Origin: Muscardinus avellanarius
Taxonomy: Eukaryota; Chordata; Mammalia; Rodentia; Gliridae
NCBI GenBank assembly: GCA_963383645.1
Contig: OY726565.1
Coordinates: 30,550,534-30,614,533, forward strand
Reading direction: 5' to 3'
DNA: 64,000 nt
Shown here: positions 10,064 to 20,874 of the stretch, in pieces
Layout: each line of letters begins with the position of its first letter
Position numbering within the stretch: the first letter of the stretch is position 1
Made by a program: the position numbers and the translations under genes
Notes under the pieces: generated by a model
Told to the model about the DNA's origin: nothing
Databases searched by the model: none
Seen by the model: only the letters and a program-made list of their open reading frames with translations

Positions 10064-10408
10064 CGAGAAATGTCTATCTTAAAGTCAATATCTTTTGTAG
10101 AGATTTTGGTACTCTGGAATAAGACAGTTGAAGAAATGTATAGTTGGAGTGATTGTTAGAATAGTTGATATTCAGATCACCTGAGATGCTTGTAACATTT
10201 GCAGGTTGTAGAAGGGCACTTGGTATTTTGCAATGGTGATAGTATGGCACCAGAGACAAACATGGAATATAGTTCCAGATTTTCCACTGATTATCACAGT
10301 ATCCAAACCAGTTAGATCTCACTCTCTGGCCCTTAATTTCTTCATCTTTTGATATAGATATACTTTATATTCTGCAATTCTGTGATTTTGAGATACTTAA
10401 CAAGCACG
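10064..10408. other. Unique sequence, nothing recognised
   Basis: No repeat or coding signal. It ends at the degraded target site of the twin-primed L1. Confidence 0.4.
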
Positions 10409-10426
10409 TTAAAGAGCGCCATCTCT
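10409..10426. repeat. Degraded target-site duplication of the older L1
   Basis: GTTAAAGAGCGCCATCTC resembles ATTAAGAGTGGCATCTC at about 18412-18428. The pair flanks the old L1 together with the younger L1 nested in its tail. The mismatches fit an old event. Confidence 0.6.
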
Positions 10427-10977
10427 ACACTTTTTCCATAGTGGTTACACTAATTTGTAATCTCACCAGCAATGTATTAAAGTTCCTACTTCTCCATATC
10501 CTTGCCAGCATTTGTTGTTCATTTTTTTAATGACTGCCATTCTAATTGGAGTTAGGTGAAATCTTAGGGTAGTTTTCTTTTATATCTCTCTCATCACTAA
10601 TGATATTGAGCATTTTTCATGCATTTATTTGCCATTTGTATGTTTTCTTTTGTGAACTGTGTATTTAGTTTACTTACCCATATTTGATTGGGTCATTTGT
10701 TTTTTGGGTGGTGGGTTTCCAGGGTTCTCTGTATATTTTGTCAGAGGAGTAGCTGGCAAAAATCTTCTCTTATTCTGTCAGCTCTCTGTCGAGGTCCTTG
10801 GTAGTTTCCTTTGCTCCACAAAAGTTCTTCAGTTTAATGAAATCCCACATATTTATCCCCATTTTAATTTTTTGTGCCTTTGGGGTCTTGTTGAGGGAGT
10901 TTTTACTCATGCCTATGTGTTGGAGTGTTAGTCTTATATCCTCTTGAAGTAGCTGCAAGGTCTCTGATCTAATTTTG
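10427..10977 (-). mobile_element. Inverted 5' part of a twin-primed L1
   Basis: Antisense ORF2 (region equivalent to about 16470-17045 of the intact copy), decayed. It ends where the plus-strand part begins, and the two parts together read as one continuous ORF2: the minus part starts at the TGGTTACACTAATTTG block and the plus part continues with TTTTGAAAAGCAGTTTGGAG. This is the signature of 5' inversion by twin priming. Confidence 0.8.
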
Positions 10978-11618
10978 AAAAGCAGTTTGGAGGATTCTTA
11001 GAAGAGTGGGAATGAACCTACTATATGACCTAGTAATACCACTCCTTGATATCTTCCCAAAAGAATGGAAAATAAATTACCAGAGTAATACATGCTATGT
11101 TTATAGCAGCACAATTTACAATTGCCAAACTATGGAACCAGTCAAGATGTCCATCAATAGATTAATGGATTACAAAACTATGGGATATGTACACAATGGA
11201 ATTCTCTACTCAGCCATAAAGAAAAACAAAATTACATAATTTGCTGGGAAATACTGGAACTGGAGAACATTATGCTAAGTGAGATTAGTCAGTCACAAAA
11301 AGTGAAAAGTCAGATGTTTTTCCTAATATGTGGAAGCTAGAGAGAAAATGGAATGTAGGAGATTCTCCAAAGGAGGAAAAACCTTAGATGAATGAAGAAG
11401 GCGACCTGAGGGAGCTGGGAGGGGAGCAGAAGGAAGCACCTCAGTGGACATGATATTCATTCACAAATTTATCAAAGCCAGTCACTGTGCTAAGCAGGGG
11501 AAGGAGGGGGGAGGGAACGGGGCGGGAATCCGAGGCCTCAGTGAGTACTGTGTGCATGTGTGCCTCTACCAGCCTTCATCAAGAGGTATGATTACAATGC
11601 ATCAATAAATTTTAAAAA
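10978..11618 (+). mobile_element. 3' part of the twin-primed L1
   Basis: Sense ORF2 C-terminus (NGILYSAIKKNKIT-like codons near 11195-11239), then a G-rich 3'UTR (11440-11530) and an AATAAATTTTAAAAATT tail. The following L1 inserted into this tail. Confidence 0.85.
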
Positions 11619-11622
11619 TTGA
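11604..11622. repeat. Left target-site duplication of the near-complete L1
   Basis: AATAAATTTTAAAAATTGA, exact 19-bp match to 18387-18405. A perfect long duplication supports a recent insertion. Confidence 0.9.
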
Positions 11623-12627
11623 GAGCGGCTGGAGGGACCAGACCCGCGGTGCAGAGCAGCCGAAGCCGCGGTTCAGAGCAGCCGAGCAGAGCGGCCAGAA
11701 CAGCGGGAGCAGCCAGAGCCGCAGCCCGGATTAGCTGGAGCGGCGGCGCGGAGTGGCCGGAGCCGCGGAGTGGAGCGGCTGGAGCGGCGGCGTGGAGTGG
11801 CCGGAGCCGCGGAGTGGAGCGGCCAGAGTAGCCGAGCAGAGCGGTCAGAACAGCCGGAGCGGAGTGGCCAGAACAGCCTGAGCAGCCAGAGTCGCGTCGC
11901 GGAACGGCCGGAGCGGCCGGAGTGGCCAGACCCGTGGTGCAGAGCAGCCAGAGCCACGGCGCAGAGCGGCCGGAGCGGCGCGGCCTACATCTCCCCTAGC
12001 AGCACCAGGCTCCAGAGAGGTGGGAGACTCAAAACAGAGCTCAAATCCAGAGAGGAGGTACTTTGGCCTCGCGGCCTAGGACGCAGAAGCAGCGTCTTAC
12101 TGCTGGCGGCAGCGGGAACATCTAAAGCTCCCAAGGGCCGGGCACAGCACAACTGGCAAGGACTCAGAGCGGAGTTCAAAACCAGAGAAGAAATACGCCG
12201 TGGCAGTGGTGTCAAATTGCCAGTGGCGGCAGCAGCGAATCCACCGAGTTCACTACAGCTCCATCAGCGCACTCAATAACCGTGAGTCAAATTGCGGCCC
12301 CTAGGGGAGAAATCCCAGTACTGCACTCCCAGGGACTTGCGCAGATAGTCTCCCTGGGTCGGAGATTTTTGCAGTGCAGCCCAGTGGGGGAGTGGCAGTG
12401 GCAGAGATATCATACCATAGTCACAACTCCCCACTGGAGAACGCCCAACTTGGCACTCCCCACGGTCTAAGCAGCCTTAATTGACTCCCTGGGTCTGAGA
12501 CTTTGTGATACAACCCAGTTAAGGAGTAGTGGTGACTGAGATACCTCAGACACGAGATCCAGAGCATCTTAAGTGAACTTGTAGTGACTCAGGGAAGAAC
12601 CCAGAGAAGGCACAAACTTCCAAAATC
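11623..12627 (+). promoter_or_regulatory. CpG-rich L1 5'UTR with GC-rich short repeats
   Basis: From 11623 to about 11990 the sequence is built from degenerate CGGAGCGGCC/AGAGCAGCC words, including two nearly identical 44-bp units at 11735-11778 and 11779-11822. It has many CpGs, fitting an internal Pol II promoter subject to methylation. The ORF1-proximal part (about 12000-12627) is alignable with the other L1 5'UTR at 2279-2700. The YY1-type start motif seen at 3061-3073 is missing here. Confidence 0.75.
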
Positions 12628-13545
12628 ATGGGAAAGAGAAATAACAATGGAGCAGTGAATGCCAACAATCCCACACCATCAGAATCTGATAACACAGAAA
12701 CCCAAAGATCTCTAGAAGATCAAATTAGGAAAATAACTTTAGAAATAATAGAGGACTTTCGAAAAGAATTTAGAGAGAGTCAAAAAGAGATAAAGGATGC
12801 AATTAATGAAGTAAAGGCCTCAATTCAAAGTATAAACAACAGATTAGACCACATGGATAATAGAATCTCGCTTCTTGAAGATGATCATTCTAAAAATGAA
12901 CGCATAGTTTCTAATTTAGAACAAAAAACCTGACAGCAGGAATCTGACATTGAAGAAATATGGGCCCATTTCAAGAGAGCTAACCTAAGAATAATTGGAA
13001 TAGAGGAGGGAAAAGAAGGTGAAACCAAAGGGATCAACAATCTCTTCAAGGAAGTAATAGCAGAAAATTTTCCAAACATAGAGCAAGAGGTCGATACACA
13101 GGTCCAGGAAACTTATAGAACTCCCTTTAGACAGGATCAGAGAAGAGGATCCCCACGCCACATAATTGTCAAAATGACTAATGTGGAAACCAAGGAGAGA
13201 ATCTTAAAGGCAACAAAAACAAAAGGCCATGTGACATACAGAGGCAAACCAATTAGAATCACTCCAGACTTCCCAAACCAAGTTATGAAAGCCAGAAGGG
13301 CTTGGAGTAACATATTCCAAACTCTGAAAGAAAACAACTTCCAGCCAAAAATTTCCTACCCAGCAAAACTATCCATCAAATTAGATGGGGAAATAAGAAG
13401 CTTCCATGACAAACAGCAACTGAAGGAATTTATGTCTTCAAAACCAGCGCTAGAGAAAATACTCAAGGAGATTAACTGCAAAGAGGAAATGGGTAATACA
13501 CGCCAGAACCAAAGAAACAAGAATTCCCATCCAGCAGACAACTAA
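12628..13545 (+). pseudogene. L1 ORF1p, full length but for one in-frame TGA
   Basis: Reads 306 codons from ATG 12628 (MGKRNNNGAVN) to TAA 13545, in one frame, with a single TGA at 12931-12933 (codon 102). Upstream is a predicted coiled coil (residues about 30-100, heptad-like SLEDQIRK to NRISLLEDD). Downstream are the RRM (RANLRIIGIEEG near residue 115-126, IIVKMTN near 176) and the C-terminal domain with ARRAWSNIFQ and YPAKLS. ORF1p is the nucleic-acid chaperone that coats L1 RNA. The stop lies between the trimerisation and RNA-binding halves. The likely parental codon is CGA, so CpG deamination explains it, but the same TGA is present in the copy at 1362-2278. ATG codons downstream (13174, 13285) could restart only the C-terminal part. 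Confidence 0.9.
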
Positions 13546-13590
13546 GCAAAGAAGAATAAACAGTATCTTAAACAGAAATAAGATCTTAAC

Positions 13591-16500
13591 ATGTTGGGAA
13601 TTAAAAATTATCTCTCTATAATCACACTGAATGTAAACGGCCTCAACTCCCCAATAAAAAGACATAAAGTGGCAAAATGGATTAAAAGCCAGAATCCATC
13701 CATCTGCTGCTTACAAGAAACACACCTTACAAGTAAAGATAGGAACAAACTCAAGGTAAAGGGCTGGAGCAAGGTAATCCATGCTAATGGCACTCGAAGA
13801 CAAGCAGGATTAGCAACTATGATATCAGACAAGTTAGACTTCAAACCCAAACTTATTAGAAGAGACAAAGAAGGTCACATCTTACTGGTGAAAGGAATAG
13901 TCCAGCAAGAGGAAATAACAATAATCAACATCTATGCCCCAAACATAGGGGCAGCTACTTTCATAAATCAAACTCTTTGTGATATGAAGTCACACATAAA
14001 TCCCAACACAATAATACTGGGAGACTTCAACACACCTCTCACAATACTAGACCGATCGTCCAGACAAAGGGTCAGTAAAGATGTTTCAGAACTAAAGAAC
14101 ACCATTAACCAAATGGACCTGTTGGACACATATAGAATATTTCACCCAACTACAGCAGAGTTTACATTTTTCTCAGCTGCTCATGGAACCTTCTCCAAAA
14201 TAGATCACATCCTGGGACACAAAATGAGCACTAGCAAATTTAAAAAATGTTACATACTTCCCTGTGTCATTTCAGACCATAATGGAATGAAACTAGAAAT
14301 CAACTATAAGAAGACCCAGAAAAACAACATAAACATGTGGAGACTGAACACCACACTTCTGAATGAAGAATGGGTCATAGAAGATGTAAGAGGTGAAATC
14401 AAGAAATTTCTAGAAACAAATGAAAATAAAGAAACAACATATCAAAACCTCTGGGACACTTTGAAGGCAGTATTAAGAGGAAAATTTATAGCACTGAGTG
14501 CTCACATAAGAAAAATAGAAAATCTTCAAATAAATAGCCTTATGACACACCTCAAAGCCCTTGAAAAGCAGGAACAATTGAACCCCAAAGCCAGCAGAAG
14601 ACGGGAAATTATTAAAATTAGAGCAGAAATTAACGAAATAGAGAATAAAAAAACAATACAGAAAATCAACAAAACCAAAAGCTGGTTTCTTGAAAAAATT
14701 AACAAGATTGATAAACCACTAGCCAACCTAACTAAAAAAAAGAGAGAGTCAACCCAAATTATGAAGATAAGGGATGAAAAAGGAGACATTACTACTGACA
14801 GCGTAGAAATCCAGAGGATTATCAGAAACTACTTTGAAAAACTATACTCCAACAAAATGGAAAATCTGGAGGAAATCGACAACTTCCTAGATAAATACAA
14901 CCTTCCTAAACTGAGTCAAGAAGATATAGAACACTTAAACCAACCAATAACAATCAAAGAGATTGAAATAGCAATAAAGAGCCTACCATCAAAGAAAAGC
15001 CCAGGACCAGATGGTTTCCCAAGTGAATTCTATAAAACCTTTATAGGAGAACTAATCCCAATACTACTCAAACTATTTCGGGAAATAGAAAAAACCGGGA
15101 CTCTCCCAAATACATTCTATGAAGCCAACATCACACTAATACCCAAACCGAATAAAGACAGTTCAAGGAAGGAAAACTACAGGCCTATATCTCTGATGAA
15201 CTTGGATGCAAAACTATTAAACAAAATACTAGCAACACGCATTCAAAACCACATCAAGAAAATCATTCACCATGACCAGGTAGGGTTCATCCCAGGGATG
15301 CAAGGCTGGTTCAATATACGAAAATCAATCCATGTAATTCATCATATAAACAGAATCAAAGACAAAAACCACATGATCATCTCAATAGATGCTGAAAAAG
15401 CATTTGATAAAATTCAACATCCATTTATGATAAAAACACTGCAGAGAATTGGAATAGAAGGAACATATCTCAACATTATTAAGGCAATCTACAATAAGCC
15501 CACTGCCAACATCATATTAAATGGGGAAAAACTTCAAGAATTCCCCCTAAAAACTGGAACGAGACAAGGATGTCCACTATCACCACTTCTCTTCAATATA
15601 GTACTAGAGACTCTAGCCAGAGCAATAAGGCAAGAAAAGGAAATCAAAGGAGTACAAATAGGAAAAGAAGAACTTAAGCTTTCACTATTTGCAGATGACA
15701 TGATACTATATTTAGAAAACCCAACAAACTCAACCAAAAGGCTTATAGAACTGATCAACAAATTCAGCAAAGTATCTGGATACAAAATCAATCTTAAAAA
15801 ATCAGAAGCTTTCCTGTACACCAACCATAAATCCACTGAAAAAGAAATTCAGAAAACACTTCCACTCAGGATCTCCCACAAAAAAATAAAATACCTAGGA
15901 ATAAACTTGACCAAGGAGGTAAAAGATCTCTACAAAGAAAATTATAAAACACTGAAAAAAGAAATCGAAGAAGATCTTAGAAGATGGAAAGACCTTCCAT
16001 GTTCATGGATTGGCAGAATAAATATCATTAAAATGGCCATCCTCCCAAAAGTGATCTACAGATTTAATGCAATGCCCATTAAACTACCAAGATCATTCCT
16101 CACAGACATAGAAAAATCAGTCCTTAAATTTATCTGGAATAACAAAAAGCCCAGAATAGCCAAGGTAGTTCTCAGCAACAAAAACCACGCAGGAGGAATC
16201 ACAATACCTGACTTTAAACTATACTACAAAGCCATTGTAATAAAAACAGCATGGTACTGGCAAAAGAACAGATATATAGACCAGTGGAGCAGAATAGAAG
16301 ACCCAGAAACAAGTCCACACACTTTCAGCCAATTGATTTTTGACAAAGAGGCCAAAAACATACACTGGAAAAAAGATAGCCTCTTCAACAAATGGTGTTG
16401 GCAAAACTGGTTAACCATATGCAGAAAATTGGATGTTAATCCCACTTTTTCACCCTGTACAAAAGTCAACTCACGATGGATCAAAGACTTGGAAATTAAA

Positions 16501-17418
16501 CCAGAGACTTTGAAGCTCCTTGAAGAGGGCATAGGTCCAACACTACAACACATAGGCACAGACAAACATTTCCTCAACAAGACCCCAAAGGCACAGCAAA
16601 TTAAAAGGAGAATCAATACATGGGATTGCATGAAACTGAAGAGCTTCTGTTCAGCAAAGGAAACTATCAAGAATCTCAATCGAGAGCCAACAGAATGGGA
16701 GAAGATTTTTGCCACCTACACCACTGATAGAGGACTAATATCTAGAATATACAGAGAACTCAAGAAACTCAACACTAAGAAAACAAAACATCCAATAACA
16801 AAATGGGCAAATGAACTAAATAGACACTTCACAAAAGAAGAAATTCAAATGGCCAATAAATGCATGAAAAAATGCTCAACATCACTGGCAATCAGAGAGA
16901 TGCAAATCAAAACTACCCTGAGATTTCACCTAACTCCAACTAGAATGGCCATCATTCAAAACACAAACAACAACAGATGCTGGCAAGGATGTGGAGAAGT
17001 GGGAACTCTAAGACATTGTTGGTGGGATTGCAAATTAGTGCAACCACTTTGGAAAACAGTATGGAGAATCCTCAGAAGAATGGAAACAAATCTACCATTT
17101 GATCCAGCAATACCACTGTTGGGTATCTACCCAAAAGAAAAGAAACCAAACTACCAAACTAATCCATGTGTATCTATGTTCATAGCTGCACAATTCACCA
17201 TAGCCAAACTATGGAACCAGCCAAGATGTCCATCAACAGACGAATGGATTACAAAACTGTGGGATATGTACACAATGGAATTTTACTCAGCCATCAAAAA
17301 AAACTCAATTACATCATTTTCAGGGAAATGGATGGAACTGGAGGACATTATGCTAAGTGAGATTAGTCAGGCACAAAAAATAAGAAATCAGATGCTTTCC
17401 CTAATTTGTGAGAGTTAG
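13591..17418 (+). CDS. L1 ORF2p endonuclease / reverse transcriptase, intact
   Basis: A 1275-codon open frame, the same length as human ORF2p. The N-terminal apurinic-type endonuclease has N14 (LNVNGLN), E43 (LQETHL), the GDFN motif near residue 145 and SDH near 230. A Z-like region with SPGPDGF follows at about residue 470. The reverse transcriptase has FADD at residues 700-703 (15688-15699), the catalytic metal-binding aspartates. The C-terminal Cys motif CX3C-X7-HX4C (CWQGC..HCWWDC) starts near residue 1130. The enzyme nicks T/A-rich targets and copies L1 RNA (and SINE RNA in trans) onto them in the nucleus. The start at 13591 lies 45 bases after the ORF1 stop, the usual dicistronic spacing; translation is normally by rare reinitiation. 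No missing key residue was seen; activity is untested. Confidence 0.93.
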   Translation: MLGIKNYLSIITLNVNGLNSPIKRHKVAKWIKSQNPSICCLQETHLTSKDRNKLKVKGWSKVIHANGTRRQAGLATMISDKLDFKPKLIRRDKEGHILLVKGIVQQEEITIINIYAPNIGAATFINQTLCDMKSHINPNTIILGDFNTPLTILDRSSRQRVSKDVSELKNTINQMDLLDTYRIFHPTTAEFTFFSAAHGTFSKIDHILGHKMSTSKFKKCYILPCVISDHNGMKLEINYKKTQKNNINMWRLNTTLLNEEWVIEDVRGEIKKFLETNENKETTYQNLWDTLKAVLRGKFIALSAHIRKIENLQINSLMTHLKALEKQEQLNPKASRRREIIKIRAEINEIENKKTIQKINKTKSWFLEKINKIDKPLANLTKKKRESTQIMKIRDEKGDITTDSVEIQRIIRNYFEKLYSNKMENLEEIDNFLDKYNLPKLSQEDIEHLNQPITIKEIEIAIKSLPSKKSPGPDGFPSEFYKTFIGELIPILLKLFREIEKTGTLPNTFYEANITLIPKPNKDSSRKENYRPISLMNLDAKLLNKILATRIQNHIKKIIHHDQVGFIPGMQGWFNIRKSIHVIHHINRIKDKNHMIISIDAEKAFDKIQHPFMIKTLQRIGIEGTYLNIIKAIYNKPTANIILNGEKLQEFPLKTGTRQGCPLSPLLFNIVLETLARAIRQEKEIKGVQIGKEELKLSLFADDMILYLENPTNSTKRLIELINKFSKVSGYKINLKKSEAFLYTNHKSTEKEIQKTLPLRISHKKIKYLGINLTKEVKDLYKENYKTLKKEIEEDLRRWKDLPCSWIGRINIIKMAILPKVIYRFNAMPIKLPRSFLTDIEKSVLKFIWNNKKPRIAKVVLSNKNHAGGITIPDFKLYYKAIVIKTAWYWQKNRYIDQWSRIEDPETSPHTFSQLIFDKEAKNIHWKKDSLFNKWCWQNWLTICRKLDVNPTFSPCTKVNSRWIKDLEIKPETLKLLEEGIGPTLQHIGTDKHFLNKTPKAQQIKRRINTWDCMKLKSFCSAKETIKNLNREPTEWEKIFATYTTDRGLISRIYRELKKLNTKKTKHPITKWANELNRHFTKEEIQMANKCMKKCSTSLAIREMQIKTTLRFHLTPTRMAIIQNTNNNRCWQGCGEVGTLRHCWWDCKLVQPLWKTVWRILRRMETNLPFDPAIPLLGIYPKEKKPNYQTNPCVSMFIAAQFTIAKLWNQPRCPSTDEWITKLWDMYTMEFYSAIKKNSITSFSGKWMELEDIMLSEISQAQKIRNQMLSLICES

Positions 17419-18386
17419 GGAGAAATGGGTCATAGGAGGAACTCTTGGAAGAGGATCAGTAACTTTTAACTCTGTTTACATTGTCTTTGGATATACAATA
17501 TTTTTTTATTTTTTAGGGAGTTTATTTACCCTTTTGTTGCCTATGCCATTGAAATCATATCCAAGAAATCACTTCCAATTTCAATGTTGTGAGGTTTTAT
17601 GACCCAGATTTTCTTCTAAAAGCTTATAATATTAAGATTTATATTTAGGTCTTTTATCTATTTTGAGTTAATATTTGTATATGTGTTAAGTAAGGGTCCA
17701 ATTTTATTCTTTTCCATGTAATTATTATTTTTCAACAATATTTAGTTAAAAGACTAGTATTTCCACCACCAAAAATTCATGGAAACCTTGTCAAAAATAA
17801 CTTGACAATGTATGGAAGAATTTATCTCTAGGCTTTTATTTAGCTCCAATGGTTTATATATCTGCCTTTAGAACAGTACTACACTGTTTCAATTATTGTA
17901 GCTTTATATGGTTTGAAATCAGAAAATATACATCTTCTAGCTTTGTTCTTCTTTGAGATTGTTTTGGGTATCTAGTGTCCATATTCCATATCAGGATAGA
18001 TTTTTTCTGAAAAATAAATAAATAAATGTATGATAGTTTTACCTAAAAAAAAAAGAAAAAAAAATAGTCTCTGGTAAGAAAGAAAGCAAAAAGAAATATT
18101 GAAATGTTATCTTTAAGGCATCAAGAGTTTGGTACCAGACAAATGAAACTGTTATGTGAGATTATCAATGTCAATATTGTATAAATTGCTATAATACTAG
18201 ATGTCAACCACTAAGCCAAGCATGGGAAGGAGGGATGGGGAGGGAATGGGGTGGGGATCGGGTAGGGGCTAACTGGGCGATATGTGCATGTATGTCTACA
18301 AAAGTATTTTCTTTATACCACTATAATGTATGAATACATTGCACCAATAAAAAATAAATTAATAAAAAAAAAAAGAAAAAAAAAAG
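17419..18386 (+). other. L1 3'UTR and tail
   Basis: 17419-17453 is ordinary L1 3'UTR (GGGAGAAATGGGTCATAGG). 17454-18202 is foreign. From GTCAACCACTAAGCCAAGC (18203) on it is ordinary again: a G-rich stretch at 18215-18265, a CACCAATAAAAAATAAATT end (AATAAA near 18345) and an A-rich tail to 18386. Confidence 0.85.
17454..18202 (-). mobile_element. Antisense fossil L1 ORF2 piece embedded in the 3'UTR
   Basis: On the minus strand this is a decayed L1 ORF2 segment paralleling about 16150-16700 of the intact ORF2 (AATTGAAACAGTGTAGTACT at about 17903-17884). It matches the reverse complement of 454-1178 nearly throughout, including a non-ORF2 part (18050-18200) with GTAAGAAAGAAAGCAAAAAG and ATGAAACTGTTATGTGAG. 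An (AAAT)n expansion sits at 18012-18030. Confidence 0.85.
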
Positions 18387-18405
18387 AATAAATTTTAAAA
18401 ATTGA
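18387..18405. repeat. Right target-site duplication of the near-complete L1
   Basis: Exact copy of 11604-11622, followed by the last bases of the older L1 tail and its degraded duplication at about 18412-18428. Confidence 0.9.
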
Positions 18406-18428
18406 TAAAAATATTAAGAGTGGCATCT

Positions 18429-19180
18429 CAAGGTTTTTAATATGTTTAAATGATCTTATAAACTGAAGGTTTAGTTTTCTCTTCCTGCAAGTATTTAATA
18501 AATACACTGGTTAGCCTCAGATTCAATTCAACAGAAAATTCATTTAGACATTCTGTGTGTTTACCTTTCCAGTTAAAGAAATGAAAGAAAAAAACATAAA
18601 TAACACAATCCTCGTTTCTAGAGTCTAGTATTTCTTCTTGGGAACTGATCAATTACATAAAAGCTCTGTAAGATACACATGCTATATTCTCTAATATATA
18701 TAAGCAAGGGGATTTCTAATCAACTCTATTTGAAGAAGGTTTCATGGAGAAGATAGCATTTGATTTTAGAACTAAGGGATGGAAGGATAATGCGGCCAGG
18801 AGATTGAAGGGAAGACAGTCTGAGCAAGGTTCAGAGATGGGAGATTTCAGGTTGTGCTTCCCAACCTGTATTTCAAAAGATTATAATTGTTTTTAGTTTT
18901 GTGGGAGAAAAAGAAATGATAGTCAATATTAAATGAGCTTGTCTTTGTAACACACCATTGCTAATGTACAATTGCTGCCTGTTCTTGTCGTTTTTTCTAT
19001 TAAACAAGTTGTAAATCTGTAGGTTCAGTGAAATTGTATATAGTTATTTTTAGGGCTTTACTGCTCAGTACTTTAATGTGCTAAAGTTCAACATGAATTG
19101 CTAAAAGGTACATATAGTTTGTAGCAATTATGAATTATATATACTCATGGGCCCCTTTTTCAGGAAACACTAGCCTCAGG
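18429..19180. other. Unique AT-rich sequence, nothing recognised
   Basis: No repeat family or exon seen; short open frames here have no coding character. Confidence 0.4.
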
Positions 19181-19181
19181 G

Positions 19182-19237
<56 letters not shown>

Positions 19238-19283
19238 TCTTGTGTAATTTCTCAAAGTATATATATATATATATATATATATC
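19181..19283. repeat. Two (AT)n microsatellites
   Basis: (TA)n at 19183-19226 and (AT)n at about 19258-19281, separated by a short unique stretch (TTCTTGTGTAATTTCTC). Confidence 0.9.
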
Positions 19284-19344
19284 TCAAAATGAATACAGAA
19301 AAAAATTCCCTTGATATTAGTTGAGTCAGGGAATATATATATGA

Positions 19345-19549
19345 ATGTATGTACTGGGGATGGAACCCAGGGGCTTTCTACTTCTGGACTACATTCCCAG
19401 ACCTATTTTTATATTTTATTAGAAACAGGGTCTCACTAAGTTGCTGAAAGCCTCACCAAGTAGCTGAGGCTGGCTTAGAGCCTGTGCGATCCTCCTGTCT
19501 CAGCCTCCCAAGCGCAGGGATTACAAGCGTGTGCCACCACGCCTGGCTA
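19345..19549 (-). mobile_element. B1-dID SINE
   Basis: Antisense: TACTGGGGATGGAACCCAGG (ID) to GTGTGCCACCACGCCTGGC (B1 start). TTGAGTCAGGG occurs on both sides (19321 and 19550), a likely target-site duplication. Confidence 0.9.
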
Positions 19550-19724
19550 ATTGAGTCAGGGTTTAAAAATAAAATTTTAAAAAGAGATTGGAGAACATAT
19601 ATTCATAAGGGAAAGCCACCTGGATGGTGCCAGTGTTTGCCAAATAGTTTGGTTACAAGTTCAAGAAGGGAAATGAACTGAAGGAGGGCAGTCAAATGTT
19701 GGTAACTTCTTTTAAATTTTTAAT

Positions 19725-19914
19725 TTTTTAGTACTGGGAGTTGAACTCAGGAATGGTTCACCTCTGAACTAGATTTACAGATCTTTTTATTTATTTATTT
19801 ATTTTATTGTGAAACAGGATCTTGTAAAATTGCCCAGGCTGGCCTCAAAATTTCCATCCTCCTGCCTCAGCCTTCTGAGAAGCTGGGATTAGAGGCTTGT
19901 ACCACTGTACTGCC
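19725..19914 (-). mobile_element. B1-dID SINE, old
   Basis: Antisense: GTACTGGGAGTTGAACTCAG to GCTTGTACCACTGTACTGCC with an ATTT-rich link. ATGTTGGTAA(C/T)TTCT flanks both sides (about 19696 and 19918), a likely target-site duplication. Confidence 0.8.
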
Positions 19915-20613
19915 TACATGTTGGTAATTTCTAAGGTTGTCTATACATCAAAAGAAGGAAATTCATGAGACAATTTATATTTATATATAATTTTAAGATT
20001 TATGTGTTTTAAAACACACAGTGAATTGTGTTTTGCTAACACATAAACATTTTCTCTGTCTTTCTCACTCTCACAAGAACCCTACTCTCCTGGACAGAGA
20101 TGAGATACAAGGTTTATTCATTCAACCAGTCAGTGCTGTGTTAGCTATACATTAGTAAATAAAAACCATAAAAGTCTTGCTCTCGTAGTCTAGTAGTGAG
20201 ACTAATCTATATCTACTATTGTACATTTTGCAGACTATCACCGCTTACCTGTTGCTTACAGGAGAAACAACCAAGTCACAAAATTAGTTCTTAGAAAGAA
20301 TTCAAATGAAAGTGAGTTCTGGAATAGGTTACAGTACTATGTCAAAGAGCATCACTGTGCATACCAGCCTCTCACAGTGAAGTCTGTCCAGTACACTGCA
20401 TTCCCAGGACCATAGAAATAAACTGGCTTGTCAGGGATCACAACTACTAGATTTGCTATCCAAGTATAGCCAGGTGTTACTTGCATAGTGCCCATATCCG
20501 AAAAAGGAGGGGAAAAAATGGAGTGGTAACTACCTCTTCCAAAGCTTTCATCTGCTTTTTTCATAAATCCACTAGAAAATCCAGTCTCCCCTGCTTTATC
20601 CATCCTTCCCTAG
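19915..20613. other. Unique sequence, nothing recognised
   Basis: Includes an 83-codon minus-strand open frame (20603-20352) that I cannot assign to any family and do not take as a gene. Confidence 0.4.
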
Positions 20614-20874
20614 AGAATGCAAATGTGCCTGGCATGGTGGCTTATGCTTGTAATCCCAGCATTTGGGAGGCAGAGACCAGAGGATCACAGTTAGCAGACA
20701 GCCTCAGCTACTTAGCAAGGCCCTCTTCAACTCAGTGAAACCCTGTTTCAAAATAAAAAATAAAAAATAGGGCTGGGGGGTGTAGGTCAGAGGTAGAATG
20801 CCCCTGGGTTCCATCCCTAGTACCGCAAAAAAAAAAAAAAAAGAAAAAAAAAGAAAAAAAAAGAATGCAAATGT
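20614..20874 (+). mobile_element. B1-dID SINE with 13-bp target-site duplication
   Basis: Sense: TGCCTGGCATGGTGGCTTAT (B1 start) to CCATCCCTAGTACC and an A/G-rich tail. AGAATGCAAATGT flanks it at 20614-20626 and 20862-20874. Confidence 0.92.

Larger units (their letters stand above)
11623..18386 (+). mobile_element. Near-complete young L1 (LINE-1)
   Basis: A 6.76-kb element with 5'UTR (11623-12627), ORF1 (12628-13545, one nonsense codon), a 45-base spacer, an intact ORF2 (13591-17418), and a 3'UTR with a foreign antisense L1 piece (17454-18202), then the usual G-rich terminus, CACCAATAAAAAATAAATT and an A-rich tail. The 19-bp target-site duplication is perfect. It sits inside the tail of an older L1. 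With ORF2 intact it could supply endonuclease and reverse transcriptase; ORF1 would need readthrough, reinitiation or help from another copy. Confidence 0.93.

Noticed and set aside
11619..12279. Open frames 11619-11831, 11770-12279 and 11957-11673 in GC-rich DNA
   Set aside because: They lie in the L1 5'UTR repeat region, where GC richness suppresses stops; no recognisable protein.
277..18386. Reading the shared inverted sequence (454-1178 and 17454-18202) as one large palindrome or segmental duplication
   Set aside because: Each copy lies inside its own retroelement with its own target-site duplication, and the 5'UTRs differ. Shared L1 lineage explains it better.
20352..20603. 83-codon minus-strand frame ending FYGPGNAVYWTDFTVRGWYAQ
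   Set aside because: Considered as a possible exon or retrocopy, but I recognise no family and see no flanking splice signals or A-tail. Left as unassigned sequence.
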